In this document: one piece after another, positions 1-6,492 of the stretch
Position numbering within the stretch: position 1 is the first letter of the stretch
Layout: each line of letters opens with the position of its first letter
Assembly (NCBI GenBank): GCA_001872985.1
Contig: MNYA01000497.1
Span: 1 to 9,567 of the forward strand
Length of the DNA: 9,567 nt
Origin: a bacterium CG2_30_54_10
GTDB lineage: Bacteria; Muiribacteriota; Ozemobacteria; Ozemobacterales; Ozemobacteraceae
Direction: 5' to 3'
Translations under genes and position numbers: made by a program
The notes under the pieces: model-generated
Database searches by the model: none
What the model saw: the letters and a program-made list of their open reading frames with translations, nothing else
What the model was told of the DNA's origin: nothing

Positions 1-275
1 CGCTTGGTCTTGAAGATCGCCTGGAAGCGCCAACTTGTACGATCGAATTACCCGCCAACGGCTTCCTGTTCTGTTGCACGAATGGTCTCGCCAAAGCGTT
101 TGGAGATCCCGCGGGAAAAGCCTTGTTCGAGTTCCTCGCGACCAAAGCCCCTGATGGAATGCCGTCGTGCCATCAGGCGCTTCAGAACAGGCTGATCGAC
201 CTTCCCGATCGGGCGGGCTTTCCCGACGACATCACCTATGTTTTCATTCGGCGTGGCGCCGGCCCATTTGTATAA
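1..275 (+). CDS. PP2C/SpoIIE-type serine phosphatase, C-terminal fragment
   Basis: This is the 3' end of a gene that begins before the window; the first full codon is at position 3 and the stop is TAA at 273-275. The 90 visible residues match the end of the SpoIIE/RsbU class of PP2C phosphatases, which dephosphorylate serine or threonine on partner proteins such as anti-sigma-factor antagonists. The family pattern 'hydrophobic strand, then TDGL.EA' appears here as FLFCCTNGLAKAF, and the closing 'DDIT.v.lR' strand appears as PDDITYVFIRR (codons about 222-257). The aspartate of TDG, a metal ligand in the family, is asparagine here (codon 81-83), while the DDIT aspartates are kept (225-230). Catalysis may therefore be reduced, or another residue may compensate. 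Upstream sensor or membrane domains cannot be seen. The family call rests on motif and spacing only. Confidence 0.7.
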   Translation, partial: LGLEDRLEAPTCTIELPANGFLFCCTNGLAKAFGDPAGKALFEFLATKAPDGMPSCHQALQNRLIDLPDRAGFPDDITYVFIRRGAGPFV

Positions 276-276
276 T
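271..276 (+). promoter_or_regulatory. Candidate -10 box upstream of ispG
   Basis: A perfect TATAAT lies at 271-276 and overlaps the stop codon of the phosphatase gene. Transcription would start near 283, leaving a leader of about 20 nt that contains the AAGGA ribosome site at 291-295 before the ispG ATG at 303. The -35 side is poor: near 247-253 there is only TTCGGC or similar, and there is no TGn extension. It could be a weak or activator-dependent promoter, or a chance match. Confidence 0.4.
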
Positions 277-302
277 AGCAGGCGGATGGAAAGGATAGTC
301 CA

Positions 303-1397
303 ATGATGGCTAAATTGAAAAGAAGGTCGACTCGTCCGGTTTTTCTCCGAGGCATCCAGGTCGGGGGCGGCGCGGCGATAACCGTGCAAACCATGACCAA
401 AACGGACACACGTGATGTGGCCGCGACACTCGCCGAGATCGAGCGACTCGCTCTTGTCGGTTGCGAAATCGTCAGGGTGGCGGTTCCGGACGAAGCGGCG
501 GCAAAAGCGCTTTTCGCGATTGCGTCCGGATCACCGATTCCCGTGATTGCCGACATCCATTTCGATCACATCCTGGCACTGACCGCGCTGAAAGCCGGTG
601 TCCATGGCCTTCGGTTGAACCCCGGCAACATCAGGGATCACGGCAAGATTCGCGAAGTGGTTAGGGCAGCGGCCGAGCGAAAGGTTCCGATTCGCATCGG
701 GGTGAATGCGGGTTCTCTCGACCCCGAGATGATCCGGAAATTCGGCGGCGTTACCGCCGAGGCTCTTGCCGAATCAGCAATGGCGGAGGTGGAGCTTCTT
801 GAAAAGGAAGGCTTTCATGAGATCAAGATCGCGGTCAAGGCATTCGACCTCGGCGTCATGATCGAGGCAAATCGTTTGATAGCAGCCCGGTGCCAGTATC
901 CGCTGCACCTTGGAGTTACCGAGTCGGGGCTTCCGGAGGAAGGGATCGTCCGGTCATCGATAGGGATAGGAGCCTTGCTTTTGGCCGGTTTGGGTGATAC
1001 CATCAGAGTCTCTCTCACCGGAGATTCCGCCGAGGAAGTTCAGGCAGGCATCAGGATTCTCAAAGCCACTGGGATGCGTGCAGCCGGGCGTGTGATAGTG
1101 TCCTGCCCGACCTGCGGTCGGTGTCAGGTTCCCCTTCAGGAGATGGCCCGTGAGGTTTCTGACAGAACCCGCGGTCTTCGTAAGTCAGTCCAGATCGCCG
1201 TAATGGGGTGTGCGGTAAACGGGCCCGGAGAAGCCCGGCAGGCAGATTTTGGAATTGCCGGAGGAAAGGACAGCGGTTTGATTTTCAGAAAAGGCAAGAT
1301 CGTTCGGACACTGCCGGCAAACGAGCTCGTCGATGGCCTGCTCGATGAAATCAATCAATTTTTTGACACCGAGGACAAACGGGATGACGAACGCTGA
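303..1397 (+). CDS. ispG: 4-hydroxy-3-methylbut-2-enyl-diphosphate synthase (IspG/GcpE)
   Basis: IspG converts 2-C-methyl-D-erythritol 2,4-cyclodiphosphate to HMBPP in the cytoplasm. This is the penultimate step of the MEP isoprenoid pathway and uses a [4Fe-4S] cluster fed by flavodoxin or ferredoxin. The 364 residues are close to the usual bacterial length (372 in E. coli). The N-terminal TIM-barrel half carries VQTMTKTDTRD (28-38), the strand-end motif VIADIHFD (81-88) and GLRLNPGNI (102-110). The C-terminal cluster domain carries SCPTCGRC (267-274) and MGCAVNGPGEA (301-311). C268, C271, C303 and E310 align with the three cysteine and one glutamate cluster ligands known for the family, so the enzyme looks intact. 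ATG 303 is chosen because AAGGA (291-295) lies 7 nt upstream; ATG 306 directly follows and is also possible. The end overlaps the next gene by 14 bp, which suggests translational coupling. Confidence 0.97.
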   Translation: MMAKLKRRSTRPVFLRGIQVGGGAAITVQTMTKTDTRDVAATLAEIERLALVGCEIVRVAVPDEAAAKALFAIASGSPIPVIADIHFDHILALTALKAGVHGLRLNPGNIRDHGKIREVVRAAAERKVPIRIGVNAGSLDPEMIRKFGGVTAEALAESAMAEVELLEKEGFHEIKIAVKAFDLGVMIEANRLIAARCQYPLHLGVTESGLPEEGIVRSSIGIGALLLAGLGDTIRVSLTGDSAEEVQAGIRILKATGMRAAGRVIVSCPTCGRCQVPLQEMAREVSDRTRGLRKSVQIAVMGCAVNGPGEARQADFGIAGGKDSGLIFRKGKIVRTLPANELVDGLLDEINQFFDTEDKRDDER

Positions 1398-3597
1398 CTG
1401 TTGTTTCAATAGCCAAAGCCGGGCTTTCTGGCCTGCTTTCGCCCGGGCTTTTCTTGTCGCCCTGTTCTTCACCGGTGCTGCGTGGGCCTCGCAGACCGAG
1501 ATCAACTTACTTGGAAAACGCGTAGAAATTTACTTCCATCCGCCGCTCAGAACAGGGCCGCAAGACCCTCATCCGTTTCAAACGGAGATTCCACGCCTCA
1601 ATTTGATATTCAACCATCTTGAAAACTACCTCATCTACCTCACCAAGCTTGAAAAGATACCTGAAAACCTGAAGCTGTCGATCCATTACTATCCCGACGG
1701 GAGTGATGAGTTTCAGGGAACATCCGACCAGATCATGGTTCAGGATCTTGGATGGAACTCGCTGTTGATCCAGGTAAACGGTAAGCTACGGAGACTTGCT
1801 GGCGGCGTGAAAAGGTATCTGATAGATAATGTTAATTCACTGCTCCAGATCCGGGATCAGCTCGGTCGTTCCACTGACTCGTTCGAGGCGCGGATGAATT
1901 TCACGAATCTATCGTCTTTTCTCGAACGGCTCGAACCCGAATCAGACTTTATTCTTTCCGGGCCTGATGCCGCGATTTCCATCCGCCCGGGTGAATCCCA
2001 AAACTTACTTGCCTTTCTCAGCCTTTCCGGAAGCGGCTCAATTCTTCTCCCAGAAGGGAAATCCTCCTATTCAAAGTTGCGCTGTTCTGCGGATGGCGCG
2101 TATCTCGCCTTCGCGGAGGGGGGCAACCCGAAAATTCTGAATGTTGCTTCCCATGAGGTTATTCCGCTGTTCCCTTCCGAGACGAAGATCCTCCTTGACC
2201 TGGAATGGGCTCCGATCGGCTCTTTGGTTGCCGGCATTGTCCTCGATCGCCGGACATCCTCACGAGATATTTTCATCTTCGATGCCGTGAAGAAGGAGTT
2301 TCTGAACTTTTTCACCGGAAACGATGCTTTCAACGGCGATTACCAGTTTGCCTATCCCTACTGGGCGCCGAACGGGAAACGTCTTTTTTTCACCACCGGA
2401 AGTGATATTACCCTTCTTGATATATCCACCCGGAAGTCTTATCCGGGGATAGTAAAAACTAAAACATCGATGACCATCGCCGAGATCGTATGGTCGGACG
2501 ACAGCCAGTCATTTGCATACGTGGATGTCGAGGGGAAGTCCCGGAGCAAGGCCGAGTTCATCGCCACAGATATGCGCGGCTGGAGTCTTCACCGTTGTAA
2601 TTTGACGCCTACATGCAAGGTGATTGAGGATCCTGCCCAGAGTTACACGTCGAAAGAAGCGCTCAAGCTTGTCGGATTCTGGACGCTGGATCGGGTTCTT
2701 TTCCTGGAAGGAAACCTTCATACGCCCAGAATTGTTACTTCTGTTGTCGATCTGACAGGGGTCTTGGCGGCGAGACTCACGCCAAGCCCTAGCCTCGTAA
2801 GGATCGACCAGAACCCTGCTGCCGGAGCGATTATTCCGGCCGGTTTCATGGATCTTCCGATGAAATACTGCTATGTATTCAAAAACCTCGACGGCAAGTT
2901 CAAAAATGTATACGACTCCGGTTACGGGCATACCCACCAGATTTTCATCGACGAAATGGTCTCCATCTGGTTTCTCGGTCTTCGGCTCCCTGAAGGAATT
3001 CCCGGCCGGAAAGCCGGCTTCAGCCTGATGACGAGTCCCTATCCTTATCCGGAGCGAAATTTCACCATCTGCAAGGATTACCCTCAAAACCGCATCAGTG
3101 CCCTGGTAGACATGATAAAAAGCTATAATCTTCGGCGGTTCGATATCGCCGAAGACCTTGACCGGTTCTTTTTTCTGAGCAATGGGCGTGGTCCCTTAAC
3201 CCTCTGGACCGGGAAAATCCAGGAACTCGAAAAGGTCGAAAGACCTGCCGACAATGGCCCGGAAGAATCGGAAACCCCTGGATCTGAAGCCGGCTCGGAA
3301 CCTTCCGGGGAGCTTCCTTCCGACCTTCCGGGGGGTGCCATGCCGTTCCCGGGCTCAGATCTGCCGGGGGGTGCGCTGCCGCTTCCCTCACTCCCCACCC
3401 CGGAAACTACCGCTCCGTCCGTGGTCCCTGCCACCCCCACTGGCGCTGGCGGTGCCGCTTCCACTGCCGATCACCCTGGCCCTGCACCGGCGCCGGCCTC
3501 CGCTCTCCCCTCCGCTCTCCCGGGAGGCGCGTTCTCTCTGCCTCCCGCTTCTAATGTAGCCTCGGACTCCAGATCTGATGAGGATTCCCAGGAATGA
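1384..3597 (+). CDS. Exported TolB/WD40-like beta-propeller protein with Pro/Gly-rich tail
   Basis: I do not recognise a named family for the whole 737-residue protein. Residues 1-35 look like a signal peptide: basic residues at R13 and R21, a hydrophobic stretch about 22-34, and a likely cut after AWA (35). No lipobox is seen. Residues about 36-220 form a domain I cannot assign. From about 230 to 400 there are at least four propeller-like blades of the PD40/TolB type, with cores near residues 233-245, 273-285 (LEWAPIGS), 324-338 (YPYWAPNGKRLFF) and 370-381 (WSDDSQSFAYVD). More blades may follow but are diverged. The last 120 residues or so are rich in Pro, Gly, Ala, Ser and Glu and contain LPGGA three times. 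ATG 1384 is chosen over ATG 1333 because GAGG (1371-1374) lies 9 nt upstream and the signal peptide starts cleanly there. Such propellers usually bind proteins or glycans; no catalytic motif is visible. A periplasmic or surface scaffold role is inference. Confidence 0.85.
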   Translation: MTNADCCFNSQSRAFWPAFARAFLVALFFTGAAWASQTEINLLGKRVEIYFHPPLRTGPQDPHPFQTEIPRLNLIFNHLENYLIYLTKLEKIPENLKLSIHYYPDGSDEFQGTSDQIMVQDLGWNSLLIQVNGKLRRLAGGVKRYLIDNVNSLLQIRDQLGRSTDSFEARMNFTNLSSFLERLEPESDFILSGPDAAISIRPGESQNLLAFLSLSGSGSILLPEGKSSYSKLRCSADGAYLAFAEGGNPKILNVASHEVIPLFPSETKILLDLEWAPIGSLVAGIVLDRRTSSRDIFIFDAVKKEFLNFFTGNDAFNGDYQFAYPYWAPNGKRLFFTTGSDITLLDISTRKSYPGIVKTKTSMTIAEIVWSDDSQSFAYVDVEGKSRSKAEFIATDMRGWSLHRCNLTPTCKVIEDPAQSYTSKEALKLVGFWTLDRVLFLEGNLHTPRIVTSVVDLTGVLAARLTPSPSLVRIDQNPAAGAIIPAGFMDLPMKYCYVFKNLDGKFKNVYDSGYGHTHQIFIDEMVSIWFLGLRLPEGIPGRKAGFSLMTSPYPYPERNFTICKDYPQNRISALVDMIKSYNLRRFDIAEDLDRFFFLSNGRGPLTLWTGKIQELEKVERPADNGPEESETPGSEAGSEPSGELPSDLPGGAMPFPGSDLPGGALPLPSLPTPETTAPSVVPATPTGAGGAASTADHPGPAPAPASALPSALPGGAFSLPPASNVASDSRSDEDSQE
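3322..3540 (+). repeat. Pro/Gly/Ala-rich low-complexity segment with three LPGGA motifs
   Basis: Within the propeller gene, the motif LPGGA followed by a hydrophobic residue occurs at residues 648-653 (codons from 3325), 660-665 (from 3361) and 712-717 (from 3517). The first two lie 12 residues apart in a DLPGGA...P pattern. Between the second and third copies is a stretch of Pro, Ala, Thr and Ser. The segment is probably disordered and could be a linker to the cell wall, a polysaccharide or a partner protein. There is no LPxTG motif or C-terminal membrane segment, so sortase anchoring is not supported. Confidence 0.6.
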
Positions 3598-3647
3598 GGC
3601 CGAAACTAACAAGACTTGTAAAATTTATATCCATGGGAGGCACGACC

Positions 3648-5369
3648 ATGAAAAGGCTCGGAATATTTTTGTTGACCATTCTCATCATTTCCGCCGCCGG
3701 TACAGCGCATTCGGTCGAGAAAGTAAAAGTTCTCTACGACGACACCCACGGACAGACCGCCGGCAATGCTGACTGGATCGTGACCGGGGCATACTCGGAA
3801 TTGGCTGAACTTTTGCAGGCGAACGGGTTTTCGATCGATTCCCTCAGCCGGGTTTCCCAAAGCCGGAAAGTCACCTCCGAGCTTCTTTGCGGTTACAAGG
3901 CCATCATCCTTGCCGAGCCGAACAACCCCTACGGAGAGCCTGAACAGCAGGCGATCGTCGATTTCGTGATGAACGGCGGCGGGGCATTTTTGATCGGGGA
4001 TCACGGAGGAGCCGACCGTGACAACGATGGCTGGGACGCCGTTCGCGCCCTGAACGCTTTTTGCCCTCGTTTCGGTTTCAGTTTCGCGGGTGACTTCCTT
4101 TACGAGGCTCCATTGACCGGAACCATGAACGGCGACCATCCGGTGATGTTCGGGGTCAGGGCGGTTGGAGCCTGGGCCGCATCTACTTTCGTCCTACAGC
4201 GGAACGCCCAGGCAAACGCAGTCGGGCTCCTCGACAGCCGGTTCAAAAAGGCTCCCTACATTGTCGCATCCGAAGCCGGGAAGGGTCGCGTAGTGGCCAT
4301 CGGCGACAGTTCCCCGTTCGACGACGGCGTCGGAAGCGGTGCGAAAAACAAGCTTCACGACAGTTATGACTCCTTTATGTATTCACATCCTCAACTGGCC
4401 TACAATGCCATGAAATGGGTCACCGTCCAGGCGATCGAAAAGCGGATTCCGTCAAAAACGGTCGCGTTCTGGAACGAAGCGAAGGCCGAGGAGCGAGATC
4501 GAAACATACTTGTCGATGCGGCGCACGGCAACCCCGCATCCGACAAAATGGAGACATTCGAGCGCCACATGAAAAAGATGGGCTTCAATGTCTATTACAC
4601 ACTCAACCTCACGTCATCCGAAACCCTCGAACGGTTCGGGTTCTTTTTCCTTCCCGATCCTTCGCTTCCTGTCACCGTTGCCGAGATGAAGGCTATTTCA
4701 GAATGGTTCATGGCCGGAGGCCGTTTGATCCTGGCCGGCGATTGGGACTCGACCAAACTGGACGGCAGAAAAACTTTGAATTCCCTTTTGACCCAACTTG
4801 GGTCAGTGATCCGGTTGAACAGCGACCAGCTCTGGGACAACATCCACAAAACCAATAAGCCGTGGGGTGTCCTGACCGGCGCGGTCAAACCTGGAAGCCC
4901 AATCATGACAGGGATTAAAACGGTTATTGCCTGGGGAACATGTTCCCTTATCAACCGTGACAACGGCCCGCTGACAGCCGAGAGCGGGGTTGAACTACTT
5001 GTGACCGGCGATTCAGATTCCTTCAACAAGGATGGCGACAAGAAGAACGACGCTTTCATCTATCCAAAAGGGACAGCGATCCCGATCATGGCCATGGAAA
5101 AGTTGGCCAACGGAGTTCTGATCGTCATCGGTTGCAACAATTTCACGGATTACCAGTATCCTGACAGCGATATAAACATGGCACAACCCGGGGCCTGCAC
5201 ATTTTCGCATGAGACGCCGCTGTTGTACGACAACCTCATCCGTTTTCTTGGCAAATCCGCACCAGCGGCCGCAGCGACAGAGTCGGAGTCGGGGTCGGGG
5301 TCGGGGTCGGGATCGAGGTCGACGGGCCGGGGAGCGCGAACCGTCCGTCAGCCGCCGGCCACCAGATAG
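3648..5369 (+). CDS. Exported protein with two tandem GATase-like (DUF4350/GldG-like) domains
   Basis: Residues 1-22 form a signal peptide (MKR start, hydrophobic core 4-18, likely cut after AHS). The mature part contains two related domains, about 25-265 and 286-536. Matching landmarks are LYDDTHG (29-35) with LVDAAHG (288-294), GGGAFLIGD (110-118) with GGRLILAGD (357-365), HPVMFGV (164-170) with SPIMTGI (417-423), and RVVAIGD (214-220) with VLIVIGC (490-496). This fold pattern resembles the class I glutamine-amidotransferase-like domains of DUF4350 and GldG-type proteins, which usually lack the amidotransferase triad and bind or scaffold. Aspartate-rich loops follow (D123-R-D-N-D-G-W-D; D455-S-D and D462-G-D) and could bind calcium. 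A 37-residue Ser/Gly/Ala/Arg tail (537-573) ends the protein. ATG 3648 is chosen because GGGAGG (3635-3640) lies 7 nt upstream. ATG 3594, which overlaps the previous stop as ATGA and has GAGG at 3580-3583, would add 18 basic residues. Function is unknown; enzyme activity is not shown. Confidence 0.8.
   Translation: MKRLGIFLLTILIISAAGTAHSVEKVKVLYDDTHGQTAGNADWIVTGAYSELAELLQANGFSIDSLSRVSQSRKVTSELLCGYKAIILAEPNNPYGEPEQQAIVDFVMNGGGAFLIGDHGGADRDNDGWDAVRALNAFCPRFGFSFAGDFLYEAPLTGTMNGDHPVMFGVRAVGAWAASTFVLQRNAQANAVGLLDSRFKKAPYIVASEAGKGRVVAIGDSSPFDDGVGSGAKNKLHDSYDSFMYSHPQLAYNAMKWVTVQAIEKRIPSKTVAFWNEAKAEERDRNILVDAAHGNPASDKMETFERHMKKMGFNVYYTLNLTSSETLERFGFFFLPDPSLPVTVAEMKAISEWFMAGGRLILAGDWDSTKLDGRKTLNSLLTQLGSVIRLNSDQLWDNIHKTNKPWGVLTGAVKPGSPIMTGIKTVIAWGTCSLINRDNGPLTAESGVELLVTGDSDSFNKDGDKKNDAFIYPKGTAIPIMAMEKLANGVLIVIGCNNFTDYQYPDSDINMAQPGACTFSHETPLLYDNLIRFLGKSAPAAAATESESGSGSGSGSRSTGRGARTVRQPPATR
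5280..5321 (+). repeat. Tandem hexanucleotide repeat (RRRTCG, seven units) in coding tail
   Basis: Seven consecutive 6-base units run GAGTCG, GAGTCG, GGGTCG, GGGTCG, GGGTCG, GGATCG, AGGTCG. They encode ESESGSGSGSGSRS in the tail of the tandem-domain protein. The three central GGGTCG units are identical. Because the unit is a multiple of three, gain or loss by slippage would change tail length without shifting the frame. Confidence 0.85.
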
Positions 5370-5572
5370 GTTGGGGGGCGACCACCAAACCATGCAAAAT
5401 ACTAGCCGGGCCGGCGACAGGGAAATCGTGATTGAATGGCGCTTTGCGCCGAAGCAATCTCGTGATGTCGGAAATTGGTTCGCGTCGCTCGCATTGGCAA
5501 CAAGGGCAGAGGTTTGGTCGATCTTTGCGCCCGGGGCTTGGGGCCATCGAACAACCAAATCGAAGAAGCGCG
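5370..5572. other. 203-bp spacer between exported-protein gene and permease gene
   Basis: This is the longest stretch without a firm gene in an otherwise packed window. It contains a small perfect hairpin, GGCGC-TTT-GCGCC (5438-5450), which lacks a following T-run and so is not a standard terminator. The best promoter-like pair is TTGGGG (5371-5376), 17 nt, CAAAAT (5394-5399), which is weak. A 63-codon ORF fills most of the spacer and is listed separately. If the ABC genes have their own promoter, it should lie here. Confidence 0.5.
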
Positions 5573-5583
5573 ATGAACGATAA
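5392..5583 (+). CDS. Possible small ORF, 63 aa, unknown
   Basis: An ATG-started ORF fills most of the 203-bp spacer, and its TAA stop (5581-5583) overlaps the permease start at 5573 by 11 bp, like the overlaps at other junctions here. The product is short and basic at its end (HRTTKSKKRDER), with a central aromatic stretch (WRFAP, NWF, VWSIFAPGAW). No family is recognised and no membrane segment or signal peptide is visible. The only purine-rich site upstream is a G-run (5373-5378), 13 nt from the ATG, which is too far to be convincing. The frame is also open well upstream inside the previous gene, as happens by chance in GC-rich DNA. Translation is possible and could couple to the permease, but it may be spurious. 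Confidence 0.25.
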   Translation: MQNTSRAGDREIVIEWRFAPKQSRDVGNWFASLALATRAEVWSIFAPGAWGHRTTKSKKRDER

Positions 5584-6448
5584 GAAAGTCGACTGGGGAG
5601 CCTACGGATATCTGTTTCCCGTCGTGGGGATAATCCTCTGCTTCCATGTTTTGCCGATTTTCTATTCGTTGGCGATCAGCTTCTACGAATGGGATCTGAT
5701 GAGCGATCCACAATGGGTCGGCCTTGATAATTTCCGAAGGCTGGCTGATGACCCGATGTTCTACAAGTCTCTCTGGAACACCTTCTACTACGCGATGGTA
5801 AGCGTTCCGTTATCGATTTTTGCGGCCCTCGGAGTTGCGATGCTTCTGAACAACCCGATCTCCGGAATCGGAATCTATCGGACGATCTACTTTCTTCCGG
5901 TGATAACTTCGATCAACGCGGTCGCCATTGTCTGGAACTTCATATATCATCCCGATTACGGACTCCTGAACAAGCTGCTGGCATTGGCGGATATCGGGCC
6001 GCGACTCTGGCTCCAGGACCCTTTCTGGGCGATGCCATGCATAATTCTGATGAGCGTCTGGAAGGGCCTGGGCTACAACGTCGTAATTTTTCTCGCCGGC
6101 TTACAGAATATCCCCAAGTATCTCTACGAGGCTGCCACGATTGATGGGGCGTCGCGGTCGCAGCAATTCCGGAGCATAACCTGGCCGTTGCTTTCTCCGA
6201 CGACGTTCTTCGTATTCGTGATGTCGGCTATCGGTTCGTTCCAGGTGTTCTCGCAAATTTACATGATGACGCCAAGGGGCGGCCCGATGAAAAGTACAAT
6301 GGTAATAGTATTCTATTTGTACCAGAAAGCTTTCGTGAAGTTTGAATTCGGTTACGCGCTGGCAATCGCGTTCGTTCTCTTCCTGATGATTTTTGGGGTG
6401 ACCTTGTTCAACAAGCTCTACCTTGAAAAGAAGGTACATTACTCGTGA
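5573..6448 (+). CDS. Carbohydrate ABC transporter permease (MalF/UgpA type)
   Basis: This is an inner-membrane permease of the CUT1 family, which forms the channel with a second permease to import sugars or glycerol-phosphate compounds. At 291 residues it has the normal length of a UgpA-type protein. Six membrane segments are visible near residues 11-35, 69-92, 102-124, 153-176, 209-231 and 260-282. The cytoplasmic EAA loop that docks the ATPase is clear: EAATIDGAS (186-194), with G192 and WPLL (204-207). ATG 5573 is chosen because the sequence from DKKVDWGAYGYLFPVV onward is where family similarity starts. TTG 5432 or ATG 5465 in the same frame would add a basic, unconserved extension. The ribosome site is weak (GAAGAAG at 5562-5568, 4 nt away). 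The substrate cannot be read from the sequence. Confidence 0.93.
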   Translation: MNDKKVDWGAYGYLFPVVGIILCFHVLPIFYSLAISFYEWDLMSDPQWVGLDNFRRLADDPMFYKSLWNTFYYAMVSVPLSIFAALGVAMLLNNPISGIGIYRTIYFLPVITSINAVAIVWNFIYHPDYGLLNKLLALADIGPRLWLQDPFWAMPCIILMSVWKGLGYNVVIFLAGLQNIPKYLYEAATIDGASRSQQFRSITWPLLSPTTFFVFVMSAIGSFQVFSQIYMMTPRGGPMKSTMVIVFYLYQKAFVKFEFGYALAIAFVLFLMIFGVTLFNKLYLEKKVHYS

Positions 6449-6492
6449 AAAGCATCATGGCTGCTTGCCGGCCGGACTTTTGCCCGACATGA
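6445..6492 (+). CDS. Possible 15-codon coupling mini-ORF between the permease genes
   Basis: A GTG at 6445 overlaps the first permease's stop as GTGA, and this frame ends at TGA 6490-6492, overlapping the second permease's ATG (6489) as ATGA. A good ribosome site, AGAAGG (6429-6434), lies 10 nt before the GTG, whereas the ATG at 6489 has no clear site of its own. The predicted peptide is MKSIMAACRPDFCPT. It may be a coupling peptide that passes ribosomes from one permease gene to the next. It could also be the real start of the second permease with an uncorrected frameshift near 6460-6490, or coincidence. Confidence 0.3.
   Translation: MKSIMAACRPDFCPT

Noticed and set aside
1333..1383. Upstream ATG 1333 as the start of the propeller gene
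   Set aside because: It would overlap ispG by 65 bp and place 17 extra residues before the signal peptide; ATG 1384 has a well-placed GAGG.
2509..3087. Long minus-strand ORF (192 codons) opposite the propeller gene
   Set aside because: It lies entirely within a well-supported + strand gene, its product shows no recognisable domain, and long antisense frames are expected in GC-rich coding DNA.
3325..3534. LPGGA motifs as sortase sorting signals
   Set aside because: They lack the T-G of LPxTG, occur internally, and no hydrophobic segment with a basic tail follows.
3601..3647. AT-rich patch with TAAAAT (3619-3624) as an internal promoter
   Set aside because: No -35-like hexamer lies at suitable spacing, and the region may be coding if translation starts at ATG 3594.
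3606..4139. Minus-strand ORF (177 codons) opposite the tandem-domain gene
   Set aside because: It is a shadow of a clearly coding + strand frame with signal peptide and conserved motifs; no family resemblance in the antisense product.
5371..5399. Promoter candidate TTGGGG, 17 nt, CAAAAT before the permease genes
   Set aside because: It matches the consensus at only 3 of 6 and 4 of 6 positions, no better than chance for this length of sequence.
5405..5450. Palindromes GCCGG-G-CCGGC (5405-5415) and GGCGC-TTT-GCGCC (5438-5450) as a terminator
   Set aside because: The first has a loop too short to fold, and the second has a five-pair stem without a following T-run; neither fits an intrinsic terminator.
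5013..5558. Minus-strand ORF (181 codons) across the Ser/Gly tail and spacer
   Set aside because: The predicted product contains an artificial Arg/Pro run from the reverse of the hexamer repeat, and most of it lies opposite a real gene.
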